Assembly (NCBI RefSeq): GCF_019737615.1
Contig: NZ_JAHKKS010000006.1
Span: forward strand, 158,184 to 222,183
DNA length: 64,000 bases
From: Sphingobium xanthum
Lineage (GTDB): Bacteria; Pseudomonadota; Alphaproteobacteria; Sphingomonadales; Sphingomonadaceae
Direction of reading: 5' to 3'
Shown here: one piece after another, positions 23,713 through 33,460 of the stretch
Layout of the letters: every line of letters starts with the position of its first letter
Position numbering within the stretch: the stretch's first letter is position 1
Position numbers and translations under genes: made by a program
Notes under the pieces: generated by a model
Seen by the model: only the letters and a program-made list of their open reading frames with translations
What the model was told of the DNA's origin: nothing
Databases searched by the model: none

Positions 23713-23833
23713 GCGGCATTTCGCCTTTCTCGTCTCCTAAATCACGGGTCGTTTAACCTATCTGGACATTGCGCTTGTGCGCATGCCGCGCCTATAGCTG
23801 CACAAAATTACCACGCGAGAAGGACCTGAAACA

Positions 23834-24907
23834 TTGGCGAAGCCAGCTTCCAGCCGCTCGAGAAAGCCAGCTGCGGGCACAGCCGCGCCGGCCCCGGCCG
23901 ATCATAATCGCGAGCGTCCGGCCGATCCCAAGCCGTACCAGGCCAGCAAGGAAGAACTGCTCGAATTCTACAAGCAGATGCTGCTCATTCGCCGCTTCGA
24001 GGAGCGCGCGGGCCAGCTTTACGGTCTCGGCCTGATCGGCGGTTTCTGCCATCTCTATATCGGTCAGGAAGCCGTCGCGGTCGGCATCCAGTCGGCGCTC
24101 ACGCCCGGCAAGGACAGCGTGATCACCGGCTATCGCGATCATGGCCACATGCTTGCTTACGGCATCGATCCCAAGGTCATCATGGCCGAGCTGACCGGCC
24201 GCGAGGCCGGCATCTCGCGCGGCAAAGGCGGCTCGATGCACATGTTCAGTGTCGAGCATAAATTCTACGGCGGCCACGGCATCGTCGGCGCGCAGGTTTC
24301 GCTCGGCACCGGCCTCGCCTTCGGTCACAAATATAGCGAGGACGGCGGCGTCTGCGTGGCCTATTTCGGCGACGGCGCGGCCAATCAGGGTCAGGTCTAC
24401 GAGAGCTTCAACATGGCCGCGCTCTGGGGCCTGCCGATCATCTACGTGATCGAGAACAACCAATATGCGATGGGCACGTCGGTTCATCGCTCCTCGTCCG
24501 AGGATCGTTTCTATCTGCGCGGCGAGAGCTTCCGTATTCCCGGCATCCAGGTAGACGGCATGGACGTGCTTGCCTGCCGTGGCGCGACCGAAGAGGCACT
24601 TGCCTGGATTCACGCGGGCAAGGGGCCGATCATCCTGGAGATGAAGACCTATCGCTATCGCGGCCACTCCATGTCCGATCCGGCGAAGTATCGCTCTCGC
24701 GACGAAGTGCAGACCATGCGCGAGACCTCCGATCCGATCGAAGGTATCAAGAAGGCGCTGGCCGATGCTGGCATCAAGGAAGACGAGCTGAAGAGCATCG
24801 ACGCCGAGATCCGCAAGGTCGTGAGCGAGGCTGCGGACTTTGCGGAGACCTCGCCCGAGCCTGTAGCCGGCGAACTCTATACCGACGTTCTGGTGGAGCA
24901 GTACTAA
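23834..24907 (+). CDS. pdhA: Pyruvate dehydrogenase E1 component, alpha subunit
   Basis: Together with PdhB decarboxylates pyruvate and passes the acetyl group to the E2 lipoyl domain. The 357-aa product has a Pro/Ala-rich N-terminus, the [17 protein letters not shown] block, [11 protein letters not shown], and the thiamine diphosphate motif [20 protein letters not shown] with [11 protein letters not shown]. The phosphorylation-loop region [11 protein letters not shown] is present. The start is a TTG with GAAGGA nine bases upstream, with no ATG nearby. Its TAA overlaps the pdhB ATG by one base. Confidence 0.96.
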   Translation: MAKPASSRSRKPAAGTAAPAPADHNRERPADPKPYQASKEELLEFYKQMLLIRRFEERAGQLYGLGLIGGFCHLYIGQEAVAVGIQSALTPGKDSVITGYRDHGHMLAYGIDPKVIMAELTGREAGISRGKGGSMHMFSVEHKFYGGHGIVGAQVSLGTGLAFGHKYSEDGGVCVAYFGDGAANQGQVYESFNMAALWGLPIIYVIENNQYAMGTSVHRSSSEDRFYLRGESFRIPGIQVDGMDVLACRGATEEALAWIHAGKGPIILEMKTYRYRGHSMSDPAKYRSRDEVQTMRETSDPIEGIKKALADAGIKEDELKSIDAEIRKVVSEAADFAETSPEPVAGELYTDVLVEQY

Positions 24908-26292
24908 TGGGTCTCGAGATCAAGATGCCGGCCCTCTCGCCGACGATGGAAGAGGGTACGCTGGCCAAATGGCTGGTGAAGGAAGGCGACGAGGTCAAGG
25001 CCGGCGACATCATGGCCGAGATCGAGACCGACAAGGCGACGATGGAGTTCGAGGCGGTCGACGAAGGTACGATCGAGAAGATCCTGATCGCCGAGGGCAC
25101 CGACAATGTGAAGGTCGGCACCGTGATCGCGCTGTTGACCGGCGAAGGCGAAGCGGCGGCTGCGCCGGCGCCCGCGGCCGTGGAAGCGCCCAAGGCCGAG
25201 GCCGCCGCGGAAGAGCCCGCGCCGAAGAAGGCCGAGAGCGGCACCAGCAATCTGGGTGGCGGCAAGGCCGTCGCCGTGACCGATCCGGCGATCCCGGAAG
25301 GCACGCAGATGGTCAAGACGACCGTCCGCGAGGCCCTGCGCGACGCCATGGCCGAGGAAATGCGCAAGGATCCGCGCGTGTTCTTGATGGGCGAGGAAGT
25401 CGCCGAGTATCAGGGCGCCTACAAGGTGACGCAGGGCCTGCTCGACGAGTTCGGTCCCAAGCGCGTCATCGACACGCCGATCACCGAGCATGGCTTTGCC
25501 GGCATCGGCGCGGGCGCGGCGATGGGTGGCCTGCGTCCGGTCGTCGAGTTCATGACATTCAACTTCGCCATGCAGGCGATCGACCACATCATCAACTCTG
25601 CTGCCAAGACCAATTACATGTCCGGCGGCCAGATGCGCTGCCCGATCGTGTTCCGCGGTCCCAATGGCGCCGCCTCGCGCGTCGCCGCGCAGCATAGCCA
25701 GAATTATGGCCCGTGGTACGCTGCGGTGCCGGGTCTGGTCGTCATCGCGCCCTATGACAGCTCGGACGCCAAGGGCCTGCTCAAGGCCGCGATCCGCAGC
25801 GAGGATCCGGTGGTCTTCCTCGAGAACGAACTCGTCTACGGACGCAGCTTCGACGTGCCGCAGGTCGAGGATCATGTCCTGCCGATCGGCAAGGCGCGCA
25901 TCGTCCGTCCCGGCAAGGACGTGACAATCGTCAGCTACTCGATCGGCGTCGGCGTTGCGCTGGACGCGGCCGAGCAGCTCTCCGGCGAAGGCATCGATGC
26001 CGAAGTGATCGACCTGCGCACCCTGCGCCCGCTCGACACAGCGACCGTGCTGCAGAGCCTCGCCAAAACCAACCGTGTCGTCGTGGTCGAGGAAGGCTGG
26101 CCGGTCTGCTCGATTTCCTCGGAGATCATGGCAGTCTGCATGGAGCAGGGCTTCGACGATCTCGATGCGCCGGTGCTGCGCGTCACCAACGAGGATGTGC
26201 CGCTGCCTTATGCGGCCAATCTCGAAAAGGCGGCGATCATCGATTCCGCGCGCGTCGTCGCGGCCGCCAGGAAGGTCTGCTACAAGAGCTGA
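24907..26292 (+). CDS. pdhB: Pyruvate dehydrogenase E1 component, beta subunit with lipoyl domain
   Basis: The E1-beta half of pyruvate dehydrogenase. The 461-aa protein has an N-terminal lipoyl domain with the lipoylated Lys43 in [10 protein letters not shown], an Ala/Pro/Glu linker (about 78-120), then the E1-beta transketolase-like domain ([46 protein letters not shown]) and the transketolase C domain ([16 protein letters not shown]). The lipoyl domain on E1-beta is characteristic of many Alphaproteobacteria. It is coupled to pdhA (TAATG). No E2 or E3 gene follows, so those lie elsewhere. Confidence 0.97.
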   Translation: MGLEIKMPALSPTMEEGTLAKWLVKEGDEVKAGDIMAEIETDKATMEFEAVDEGTIEKILIAEGTDNVKVGTVIALLTGEGEAAAAPAPAAVEAPKAEAAAEEPAPKKAESGTSNLGGGKAVAVTDPAIPEGTQMVKTTVREALRDAMAEEMRKDPRVFLMGEEVAEYQGAYKVTQGLLDEFGPKRVIDTPITEHGFAGIGAGAAMGGLRPVVEFMTFNFAMQAIDHIINSAAKTNYMSGGQMRCPIVFRGPNGAASRVAAQHSQNYGPWYAAVPGLVVIAPYDSSDAKGLLKAAIRSEDPVVFLENELVYGRSFDVPQVEDHVLPIGKARIVRPGKDVTIVSYSIGVGVALDAAEQLSGEGIDAEVIDLRTLRPLDTATVLQSLAKTNRVVVVEEGWPVCSISSEIMAVCMEQGFDDLDAPVLRVTNEDVPLPYAANLEKAAIIDSARVVAAARKVCYKS

Positions 26293-26297
26293 GGCGT

Positions 26298-26316
26298 TGA
26301 TCCCCGCGCGGGATCA
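26298..26316. terminator. Short convergent hairpin after pdhB
   Basis: A perfect 7-bp stem TGATCCC/GGGATCA with a five-base loop bridges the spacer between the pdhB stop and the stop codon of the minus-strand TadE-like gene. It is short, so this is a tentative bidirectional terminator. Confidence 0.4.
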
Positions 26317-26970
26317 GCAGGTCGAAGGCGTCGCGCCTTCGTTGTTGTAGATGCCCGTGCCGCCATTGCCGGCATAGTCGCGATTGTCGCGCACTGTCAT
26401 GGCTGCAATGTCCTTGATCACCGTCGTCGGGACCAGTCGTGACGAGATAAGCGGCTGGTAGTCATAGGCGACCTCGACGAACATCACGGCGGTGTCGTCC
26501 GGCGTGGTGACGGTCTGTCCGGCCGGACCCATGTTGTTCTTGTTGGTGTCTCCCTGCACGCCGTAGCTTGAGCTGTAGGTCTTGCCGCCATAGCAGCGCT
26601 GCCAGCGGATCTTGAACTTGCTCGTCGTATTCGGGTTGGCCACAGGCTCGAGGCTGGAGACGATGACACGGCCGCGCGTTGAGAGGTCGAGCGCGCCGGC
26701 TTGCAGGTTTGCGCCGATGAGGAGATCGTTGATCTGCGTCTCGCTGATTTGCGGCGCGGTGAGCAGGCTGTTCGTGCCGATGCGGGAGGCATTGTCGGCG
26801 ACGTGGAGCGCGATCTGGCTGATCCGCAGCTTGGTGATCGCATAGTTGGTGAGTTCCGCGCCTGACAGGAACATCGCGAGGATGATCGGCGAGGTGAGCG
26901 CGAACTCGACGGCCGCGAGGCCGCTCGTGTCGCCCCGCAATCGATGAAGGGATGCAGCGAGCGGTCTCAT
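26314..26970 (-). CDS. TadE/TadG-like pilus assembly protein
   Basis: A 218-aa minor-pilin-like protein. After a short basic start the TadE motif is plain: GDTSGLAAVEFALTSPIILAMFLSGAEL, residues about 12-40, with the conserved Glu of the pseudopilin hydrophobic segment. The remaining 180 residues are an exported beta-rich domain with a Cys pair candidate (Cys in RWQRCYGG and the C-terminal Cys). TadE/F/G proteins belong to the Flp/Tad type IV pilus or are secreted through it. It overlaps the upstream TadE-like gene by four bases (ATGA) and ends the three-gene operon. Confidence 0.85.
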   Translation of the reverse strand: MRPLAASLHRLRGDTSGLAAVEFALTSPIILAMFLSGAELTNYAITKLRISQIALHVADNASRIGTNSLLTAPQISETQINDLLIGANLQAGALDLSTRGRVIVSSLEPVANPNTTSKFKIRWQRCYGGKTYSSSYGVQGDTNKNNMGPAGQTVTTPDDTAVMFVEVAYDYQPLISSRLVPTTVIKDIAAMTVRDNRDYAGNGGTGIYNNEGATPSTC

Positions 26971-27659
26971 GACGGCGCATCCACATCGGGCGTGCCCATG
27001 CCGCAATTATCGACCGTTGGGGTCGCATATTGCTCCTGGTCGCCAAAGGGCTGGTTGGCAAGCACGGTAGAGGCAGTCAGCGTCGTCGTGCCGCGACCGC
27101 CGATCAGCTTGTCGAGCGGGAACATGCGCGGATAGCTGATCGTCACGGTGTAGACCATATTGTCGCGCGCGCCGGCGCGATCCGCAGAGTCGCCTCCGTC
27201 GCGATCGAACAGTCCGTTGTTGTTCGCATCGACATAGGCTTCGCCATTGTTGCACTTGCCGTCGCGATAGGGGCTGCCGGCGGCGGAGTCCGTGAAGGCT
27301 TCGGCTTGCGCCGCCGCAGCCTTGGAGAAAGTCTTGTAGAAGCGGCGGGCGACTGTGACCGTGGCGGTATTGTGCAGAGTGCCGAGCTGCGCCTTGACCC
27401 GGTCGTCGATCGTGTCGCGCGTCGTTGTCGATGTGCCGGCGGCGGTCTCCAGCGTACCGTCACGCGCGGCCTTCTGCAGGGCGCCCTGCAAGACGCCCTG
27501 CATGTAGAGGGTGTGGCCGATGTCGAGTGAGCCGAGCAGCAGCACGATCAGTGCGGGCGAGATGAGTCCGAACTCGAGGATGGTCGTGCCCTGCTGCGCG
27601 GTGCGGAGGCGCCGCAGCCGCTCGGCAAGGGGGCGGGCAATCGTGTGAACCGTCGCCAT
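26967..27659 (-). CDS. TadE-like pilus assembly protein
   Basis: A 230-aa protein with the TadE-type anchor AQQGTTILEFGLISPALIVLLLG (residues about 21-43) carrying the conserved Glu, then an exported domain containing a calcium-loop-like stretch DANNNGLFDRDGGD (about residues 145-160) which resembles EF-hand or dockerin loops. It may bind calcium. The start is an ATG three bases after the stop of the large VWA protein gene, so the three genes form one operon with the VWA gene first. The Tad secretion ATPase and prepilin peptidase are not in this window. Confidence 0.85.
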   Translation of the reverse strand: MATVHTIARPLAERLRRLRTAQQGTTILEFGLISPALIVLLLGSLDIGHTLYMQGVLQGALQKAARDGTLETAAGTSTTTRDTIDDRVKAQLGTLHNTATVTVARRFYKTFSKAAAAQAEAFTDSAAGSPYRDGKCNNGEAYVDANNNGLFDRDGGDSADRAGARDNMVYTVTISYPRMFPLDKLIGGRGTTTLTASTVLANQPFGDQEQYATPTVDNCGMGTPDVDAPS

Positions 27660-27662
27660 GGC

Positions 27663-29741
27663 TCAGCTCGTCAGCCTGAGTTCGGCGATTTCGGAAGCGA
27701 TCTGCTTGAAGTTCGAGATCAACGTGGCCGTATCTGCGGCCGAGAAATATTTGCCGCTCGTGGCGCACGCCTGAAGGCGCGCTTCGGTCGTCGCATTGAT
27801 ACCGCCGCCATAGGAAATGACCCACAACGTGATGTTCTTGTTCTTGATGGCGGTGCAGAGCGCCGTGAGGTGCGCGTTGATCATCCGCGCCGTGGAACTG
27901 TCGGTGCCCGAGCCGCCGCCTTCGTTGTTGACCGGCGCGTAGGTCGTCTGGCGACGATCCCACCAGCTGATGCCGTAGGCCATATAGTCGTCGTTATACG
28001 ACATGGTGTCGCCGTCGGTCATGAAGATGATGTGGCGCTGGATAGCGCCGCCGCCGGACGTCTGGGCATTCTCGCTGGCGAAGATGCCGGTGGGCGAGAT
28101 GAAGCGCGCGCCCCAGATCATGCCGATGTCGTGATATGTGTTGCCGATGGCGGTGAGCGAGTCGACATAAGTGACGAAGCTGTCGGACGTGTACCAGGTC
28201 TGCAGCTTCTTCGCCTCGGTCGTGCAGTAATGGGTGGGCTGGTCGAAGTTGCTCGACGACGTCACATTGGAGGTGGTGTCACTGCCGCCCGAGTAGCGGA
28301 AATAGACGGCGCCACCGAGCTGCGGCCCCCATTGGGTGCCGGCGACATTGGGATCGGGCAGCAGATCGATGTTCATGTCGTTGGCGTCCGACGGGATCGT
28401 GCCCCATTCGTCGCTCGGATCATGATCGGAATTCTTCGTGGCCGATGCCTGGCGTTCCTCGACGCAGCCGGTCCAGGAGACATTGGTATTGGTGCCGCTG
28501 CTGCCGATGGGAAGCGCGACACTGCTGTTCCAGCTGCTGCCGCCGGCCTTGAGGCCACTCACATCGAACGTGACCTGCTTGTAGGTCCAGTTGCTGAAGA
28601 CCTGCGTGGTGCCGGTCTGTGCATACGTGGTGGTCGTGTCCGTGCGCAGCCGGCGGCAGCTGCGAGTGTCGCCGCTCGTGTCGGACGCGCCGCTCCATCC
28701 CCACTCGCCTGTGCTGCCGCCCGAGGTAGCGGCGCCGTCATGCGGGAAGGTCGTAGCGACTGTCGCTGTGGGCACCGGGCCGCCGGACGAGGTCGCCGTC
28801 GGGCTGAAGCCGCCCCAACCATCGAAATTTTCGTTTTTCATATAGCCCAGGCACTGTGTCTGACTGATGCTGATCTGGCTGCCCCAGCCATTGGTATAGA
28901 CCTCCCAATAGGGGCCGTTCACTGTCGGGCTATTGGCGGAATAGATCGGTTGGTCAGTGAAGTTCGCTTGGCGCGACTGGTAGGCCCAGCTGTTGGCGAG
29001 CGCGTCGTTGGGCAGGAGCTTGCCGACGTTCACATTGACGGAATAGGGCATGAAGCCGAGCCGGATCTGCGCGGTGCCGCTGTAGGTCGTCGCCGAGGGA
29101 TCGTTGCCGCAGACCTCGGCCGTGTTCACCTTGAGGAGTGCTTCATAGAAGCATTTGACCGCGCTCTTGAGGCCCGTGATTTTCGCGCCGACAGCCGGCA
29201 CGTTGCCGTTGTTCGAGCACCACGCATCGCCGGCCGCACAATTCATGGAACCGGTGACGTCGAGCACGAACATGACGTCCGTGTTCGGAATTTCCATCTT
29301 GGCGGTGCAAGTGACCGCGAGGTTGCGCGAGCTCATGCCGAAGACGCGCATGATGGTCATCGGCACGGCGACGCTGACGTTGCCGGTCACGGTGCCGTTG
29401 CTCTCCGTGTAGTTTCGGGTCAGCGTGCCGGTGCCATAGGCATTGGTCTTGAAGTTGGTCGCGAAGAGTTCGTTGGCGCGCGCCTGCGCGCTGGTCGTGC
29501 CGCCCGTTGTCCAGGCACCGGCACCCATGACCTTGCGGCCGGCGAGCGCGCCGGCGTCACAAGCATGTTGCAGGCGCGTCTTCGTCAGGTAGAGACGACT
29601 CATGTCGACCCCGCCGCCGATCAGGCCTGCCAACGGAATCATGGCAGCCGCCGCAAGCGCGATGGTGTTGCCCGCGGCATCGCGGCCCAATCGCGTCAGA
29701 AAGGATGCACCCGTGCGCTCGCGCGTCATGTCTGCCTTCAT
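27663..29741 (-). CDS. TadG-like pilus protein with von Willebrand A domain
   Basis: A 692-aa envelope protein. It begins with a TadG/TadE-like anchor (RDAAGNTIALAAAAMIPLAGLIGGGVDMSR, about 20-50), then a VWA domain opened by the MIDAS motif DVTGSMN (about 160) and closed by IIFMTDGDTM-type strands towards the C-terminus. In between is a long Gly/Ser/Thr/Trp-rich insert with many aromatic residues, typical of adhesive surfaces. It could act as a pilus-tip or surface adhesin. The ATG at 29741 has GGGAAAG eight bases upstream; an ATG four codons later has AAGG upstream and is an alternative. Confidence 0.85.
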   Translation of the reverse strand: MKADMTRERTGASFLTRLGRDAAGNTIALAAAAMIPLAGLIGGGVDMSRLYLTKTRLQHACDAGALAGRKVMGAGAWTTGGTTSAQARANELFATNFKTNAYGTGTLTRNYTESNGTVTGNVSVAVPMTIMRVFGMSSRNLAVTCTAKMEIPNTDVMFVLDVTGSMNCAAGDAWCSNNGNVPAVGAKITGLKSAVKCFYEALLKVNTAEVCGNDPSATTYSGTAQIRLGFMPYSVNVNVGKLLPNDALANSWAYQSRQANFTDQPIYSANSPTVNGPYWEVYTNGWGSQISISQTQCLGYMKNENFDGWGGFSPTATSSGGPVPTATVATTFPHDGAATSGGSTGEWGWSGASDTSGDTRSCRRLRTDTTTTYAQTGTTQVFSNWTYKQVTFDVSGLKAGGSSWNSSVALPIGSSGTNTNVSWTGCVEERQASATKNSDHDPSDEWGTIPSDANDMNIDLLPDPNVAGTQWGPQLGGAVYFRYSGGSDTTSNVTSSSNFDQPTHYCTTEAKKLQTWYTSDSFVTYVDSLTAIGNTYHDIGMIWGARFISPTGIFASENAQTSGGGAIQRHIIFMTDGDTMSYNDDYMAYGISWWDRRQTTYAPVNNEGGGSGTDSSTARMINAHLTALCTAIKNKNITLWVISYGGGINATTEARLQACATSGKYFSAADTATLISNFKQIASEIAELRLTS

Positions 29742-29847
29742 TGCATCGACTTTCCCGGTCCGGCGGATCGATCGCTCCGCCACGAAGCCACATCGGCCAA
29801 TAGCGCCGGGTGGTGGACGGAAGCCTAAGCGGGATGGTTGACGGGCC

Positions 29848-30522
29848 GTGAACGCTACGGAAAACAAAGATGTTTCGCTGGCGCCGCTATCACCGTTGCC
29901 ACGCCTGCTGCTGGCCTATGCGCCGCCGGACCTGCGCGCCTGGCATCAGCTGTGCTGGTTGCTGGACCAGCGCCTTGCGGCAGTGGTGAAAAGGGGGGGC
30001 GATCCGACGATCGCGGCGATCCGGCTTGCCTGGTGGGATGCCGTGCTGGTCGAGCAGGATGCCGGGAAAGGCGGCGGCGAGCCTCTCGTCGAGCAATGGC
30101 GGGCGATCGCGCCGGAAGGTTCCGGGGCGCGGGCCGAGCGACTGATCGACGGATGGCGCATGCTTGCCTCGCCCGATCCGATGGGGGCCGATGAACTCGC
30201 TGCCTATGCGGCGGCGCGCGGCGGCGGCCTGTTCTCGCTGATAGCGGCGGGATCGGAGCAGGACGAGGCCGTCGAGCGAGCCGGTCGGCAATGGGCGCTC
30301 TGGGACCTTGCCGGCCATGTCCGTGACAGGGCGCTCGCGGGCCTTGCGCTGGAGGTTGCGCGCGCGCAAGGACCGGGCGCCGCGCCGTCCGACGCCGCGC
30401 TGAAACCGCTCCGCCTCGCACAGGCCGTCGCGAGACCGGACATCGTGGCAGGCAACGTGCCAGTGGGCGGCTTCTCGCTGCGTCATTATGGGCGCTTGCT
30501 GCTGGCCTCGATCCGCGGCTAG
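29848..30522 (+). CDS. Squalene/phytoene-synthase-like protein
   Basis: A 224-aa soluble helical protein. The stretch PTIAAIRLAWWDAVL (about residues 52-66) and the layout of helices around it resemble the divergent branch of the squalene/phytoene synthase superfamily found in Alphaproteobacteria. The two aspartate-rich DxxxD motifs of true synthases are not obvious, so a prenyltransferase activity should not be assumed. The GTG start has no strong ribosome site. It is divergent from the Tad operon and 32 bases upstream of the EF-hand gene. Confidence 0.55.
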   Translation: MNATENKDVSLAPLSPLPRLLLAYAPPDLRAWHQLCWLLDQRLAAVVKRGGDPTIAAIRLAWWDAVLVEQDAGKGGGEPLVEQWRAIAPEGSGARAERLIDGWRMLASPDPMGADELAAYAAARGGGLFSLIAAGSEQDEAVERAGRQWALWDLAGHVRDRALAGLALEVARAQGPGAAPSDAALKPLRLAQAVARPDIVAGNVPVGGFSLRHYGRLLLASIRG

Positions 30523-30554
30523 TCTCGCCGCGTCGCAGGATGGGCGGGGGAGCC

Positions 30555-31031
30555 ATGGGACGCTTTCTGGCAGGATCGATCGCCGCATTGCTGCTCGTCG
30601 CGGCAGGGCTGTTCTGGTGGCAGGGCGAGGCCGACCGGCAAACGCGGCCGCTGGTCGCGCAGGGCGGCGCCAAGGCGCAGCCGCCGACCCTGCCGGGCGA
30701 GGGCGATCCCGATGCACGCGGCGCACCGCCCCCGGGGCCGCCCGCTGCCGCCCAGCGCACGCGCGAACAACGGCGCTTCGACCGCTATGACCGCAATCGG
30801 GACAGCGCGATTACCCGCGTCGAGATGCTCTCGACCCGTTCCGCCGCGTTCCGCAAGCTCGACAAGGACGGGAACAACCTTCTCTCGTTCGAGGAATGGG
30901 CCGTGCGGACATCCGACCGGTTTGCCGGGGCGGATGCCAACAAGGACGGCAAGCTGAACGCGGCCGAGTTTGCGACGACGGCGCCCAAGCCTGCCGCGCC
31001 CCGGCAGGAGTGCGTCTGCGACGGGGACTGA
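30555..31031 (+). CDS. EF-hand calcium-binding protein, membrane-anchored
   Basis: A 158-aa protein with an N-terminal hydrophobic segment (LAGSIAALLLVAAGLFWW), a Pro/Ala/Gly-rich linker, then three candidate EF-hand loops: DRNRDSAITRVEM (degenerate), DKDGNNLLSFEEW and DANKDGKLNAAEF. The last two match the 12-residue DxDGxxxxxxE pattern. It likely binds calcium in the periplasm. The ATG has GGGGGAG close upstream. No enzymatic domain is present; the C-terminus ends CVCDGD. Confidence 0.8.
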   Translation: MGRFLAGSIAALLLVAAGLFWWQGEADRQTRPLVAQGGAKAQPPTLPGEGDPDARGAPPPGPPAAAQRTREQRRFDRYDRNRDSAITRVEMLSTRSAAFRKLDKDGNNLLSFEEWAVRTSDRFAGADANKDGKLNAAEFATTAPKPAAPRQECVCDGD

Positions 31032-31335
31032 GTCGCGGCGGGTTTGCGACGTGGTTTTGGGTTTGGGAGGTCGGTTCGGGCGTGTGAGGGTAGCCAAAGT
31101 GCATGGCCGCTGCACATAGCCGCTCGTCCGTGCGTTCGGTAAGTTACGGATTTCCGGGCTTTTTCGGGGATAACTTCTCTAACGTCCCTCATGTCACGCA
31201 TGGTGAGCGCGCAAAAGTCCGGCTCAGGGTGAGCGGAGTGTTTGAATTTGCTGGATTTTTTGACGGTGTCAAAGAACGAAAGAAACGGGGCCTTCGTTAG
31301 CTTATTGCATGTTTGGTAGGTTGTAGGACAGCCTA

Positions 31336-31463
31336 AGCCCTCCCGCTTGCGAGAGAGGGTTGGGTGAGGGTCTTCTTTTTCTTCGAGCTCGGAAAAGAAG
31401 AAGACCCTCACCCTCCCACCGCTACGCGGCGGGGCCCTCCCTCTCCCGCAGGCGGGAGAGGGT
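31336..31463. repeat. GC-rich inverted repeat in the 31032-31464 gap
   Basis: The 433-base gap holds no gene I trust. Its first 300 bases are visibly AT-richer than the flanking genes. The last 130 bases hold a perfect 16-bp inverted repeat (arms 31362-31377 and 31398-31413, sequence GGGTGAGGGTCTTCTT) and two flanking CCCTCTCCCGC-type stems that run into the 3' end of trmFO. It resembles the dispersed palindromic elements seen elsewhere in this window (32862, 41528), though diverged. Confidence 0.65.
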
Positions 31464-31464
31464 G

Positions 31465-32814
31465 TTACGCGGGTACTGCCCCCAGCGCGTCCTGCTTCCA
31501 TGTCGCCAGCGCTGTGCGGGCACGGTCTGTATAGCCCTGCTTGCGATCCTTCTTGCGCACGCTCTCGTCGAGCGGCGGGAAGAGGCCGAAATTGACGTTC
31601 ATCGGCTGATAGCTCTCGGCGTCCGCGCCGCCGGTGATGTGGCCGAGGAGGGCGCCGAGCGCGGTCTCGGGCGGCGGGGTGGGCAGGCTCCGGCCGGCGA
31701 GCTCCGCGGCGGTCATCAGGCCGGCGAGCAGACCGACGGCGGCGCTTTCGACATAGCCTTCGCAGCCGGTGATCTGCCCGGCGAAGCGGATATGCGGGGC
31801 GCCGCGCAGGCGCAGGGCGCCGTCGAGCAATTCCGGGCTCTTGATAAAGGTGTTGCGATGCAGCCCGCCGAGCCGCGCGAACTGGGCGTTTTCCAGTGCC
31901 GGGATCGTGCGGAACAGGGCGACCTGCGCCTCATATTTGAGCTTGGTCTGGAAGCCGACCATGTTCCAGAGCGTGCCGAGCGCATTGTCCTGCCGCAGCT
32001 GGACGACGGCATGCGGCCAGCGGCCGGTGCGCGGATTGTCGAGGCCGACCGGCTTCATCGGGCCGTGGCGCAGCGTATCGACGCCGCGATCGGCCATCAC
32101 CTCGATCGGCATGCAGCCCTCGAAATAGGGCGTGTCCTTTTCCCATTGCTTGAACTCGGTCTTGGGCCCGTCGCGCAGGCCCTGCACGAACGCCTCATAT
32201 TGCTCCCGGTTCATCGGGCAGTTGATGTAGTCCTTGCCGTCGCCATCGGGCGATCCCTTGTCCCAGCGGCTGGCTTTCCAGGCGATGTCCATGTCGATCG
32301 TGTCGCCATGGACGATCGGCGCGATGGCATCGAAGAAGGCGAGCTGGTCGCGGCCGGTGGCGCGGGCGATCGCCTCGGCGAGCGGAACGGCAGTGAGCGG
32401 GCCGGTGGCGATGATGGTCGGGCCTTCGCTCGGCAGCGCATCGATGCGCTCGCGCACGACCTCGATCAGGGGGTGACTGGCGACGGCCTGTGTGACGCCG
32501 CCCGCGAAAATGTCGCGATCGACGGCGAGGGCGGACCCGGCGGGGACCTTGGACTTGTCCGCCTGCGCCATGATGATCGATCCGAGCGCGCGCATCTCCT
32601 GATGGAGCAGGCCGACGGCGTTGCTGTTGGCATCGTCCGAGCGGAAGCTGTTCGAGCAGACCATCTCGGCAAGCGCGTCGGTCTGGTGAGCGGGCGTCAT
32701 CTCGCCGCTGCCGCGCATTTCGGAGAGGCGCACGCGGATGCCGGCCTGGGCAAGCTGCCACGCGGCTTCACTGCCGGCGAGGCCGCCACCGATGATATGG
32801 ACTTGGTGGGTCAT
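31465..32814 (-). CDS. trmFO: tRNA (uracil-54-C5)-methyltransferase, folate/FAD-dependent
   Basis: Methylates U54 of tRNA to ribothymidine using methylenetetrahydrofolate and FADH2. The 449-aa product starts with a dinucleotide fold ([17 protein letters not shown]) and carries the catalytic Cys53 in [11 protein letters not shown], then [11 protein letters not shown] and a C-terminal [16 protein letters not shown] block, as in the GidA-related TrmFO family. Length is normal. It is flanked on both sides by palindromic repeats and reads on the minus strand. Confidence 0.96.
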   Translation of the reverse strand: MTHQVHIIGGGLAGSEAAWQLAQAGIRVRLSEMRGSGEMTPAHQTDALAEMVCSNSFRSDDANSNAVGLLHQEMRALGSIIMAQADKSKVPAGSALAVDRDIFAGGVTQAVASHPLIEVVRERIDALPSEGPTIIATGPLTAVPLAEAIARATGRDQLAFFDAIAPIVHGDTIDMDIAWKASRWDKGSPDGDGKDYINCPMNREQYEAFVQGLRDGPKTEFKQWEKDTPYFEGCMPIEVMADRGVDTLRHGPMKPVGLDNPRTGRWPHAVVQLRQDNALGTLWNMVGFQTKLKYEAQVALFRTIPALENAQFARLGGLHRNTFIKSPELLDGALRLRGAPHIRFAGQITGCEGYVESAAVGLLAGLMTAAELAGRSLPTPPPETALGALLGHITGGADAESYQPMNVNFGLFPPLDESVRKKDRKQGYTDRARTALATWKQDALGAVPA

Positions 32815-32861
32815 GGGGGTCTCTTTGGACCCAGTTGGGGGTGAGGGGAAGGGTTTAACAT

Positions 32862-32980
32862 TAGCCCCTCCCCTTCAGGGGAGGGGTCGGGGGTGGGGCT
32901 CGACGGTGCGGCCATCCGCTATGTCAGCGATGCTGGCGCATCGCCCCCACCCCAACCCCTCCCCTGAAGGGGAGGGGCTA
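32862..32980. repeat. Palindromic intergenic repeat (REP-like)
   Basis: Two perfect 25-base inverted arms (32862-32886 and 32956-32980) of CCCCTCCCC-type sequence enclose about 70 bases; each arm is itself a short palindrome around TTCAGG or TGAAGG. It sits between trmFO and the DUF952 gene, both on the minus strand. A related element is at 41528. The arrangement is that of a paired REP element (BIME) rather than a terminator. Confidence 0.75.
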
Positions 32981-32987
32981 TTGTTTG

Positions 32988-33338
32988 TTAGTCAAACCCC
33001 GCCGGGAAGACGTGCAGCCCGTCCGGGCCCAGCCGCAGCTTGCTATGGCCGGCGACGGCATCGGACGGGATCGCGCCATAGACATGCGGGAACAGCGCGC
33101 CGCCGCGCGAGGGCTCCCATTTGACCGTGTCGCCAAGAGGAGGGAGGTCGACCATCACGAGGATCGCCGGATCGACGTCCGCGAACCATTTGGCGGCCGT
33201 TTCGCGCACCTGTTCGCGCGCCGAGAGATGGATATAGCCATCGGCGAGGTCCACGGGCGAGCCGGTGAACGTCCCCGATTCGCGCCACGTGGTCCATTCC
33301 TCGGGGCGCAGCAGCTTGAAAGCAAACAGATCGGTCAT
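32988..33338 (-). CDS. DUF952 family protein
   Basis: A 116-aa cytoplasmic protein of the DUF952 family, distantly related to glutathione S-transferase-like folds in some annotations. Visible blocks are FAFKLLRPEEWTTWRESG, DLADGYIHLSAREQV (the conserved GFIHxS-type strand), and FPHVYGAIP. Function is not established. The ATG lies near the middle of a 122-base divergent spacer shared with the thioesterase gene at 33461. Confidence 0.85.
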   Translation of the reverse strand: MTDLFAFKLLRPEEWTTWRESGTFTGSPVDLADGYIHLSAREQVRETAAKWFADVDPAILVMVDLPPLGDTVKWEPSRGGALFPHVYGAIPSDAVAGHSKLRLGPDGLHVFPAGFD

Positions 33339-33460
33339 TTGCTGACGCTACGGCAGCGAACGAGGTGCGTCCAGCACTTGCTTTACTAACGGAATTCAGC
33401 GCATTTTCCGGCCGCTCGCAGCCGGGGAGCGGTGCGAATGCGAGCGGATGAGGAAACGAG

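Noticed and set aside
31103..31300. 65-codon frame in the gap before trmFO
   Set aside because: No ribosome site, no third-position bias and the region resembles a dispersed repeat.
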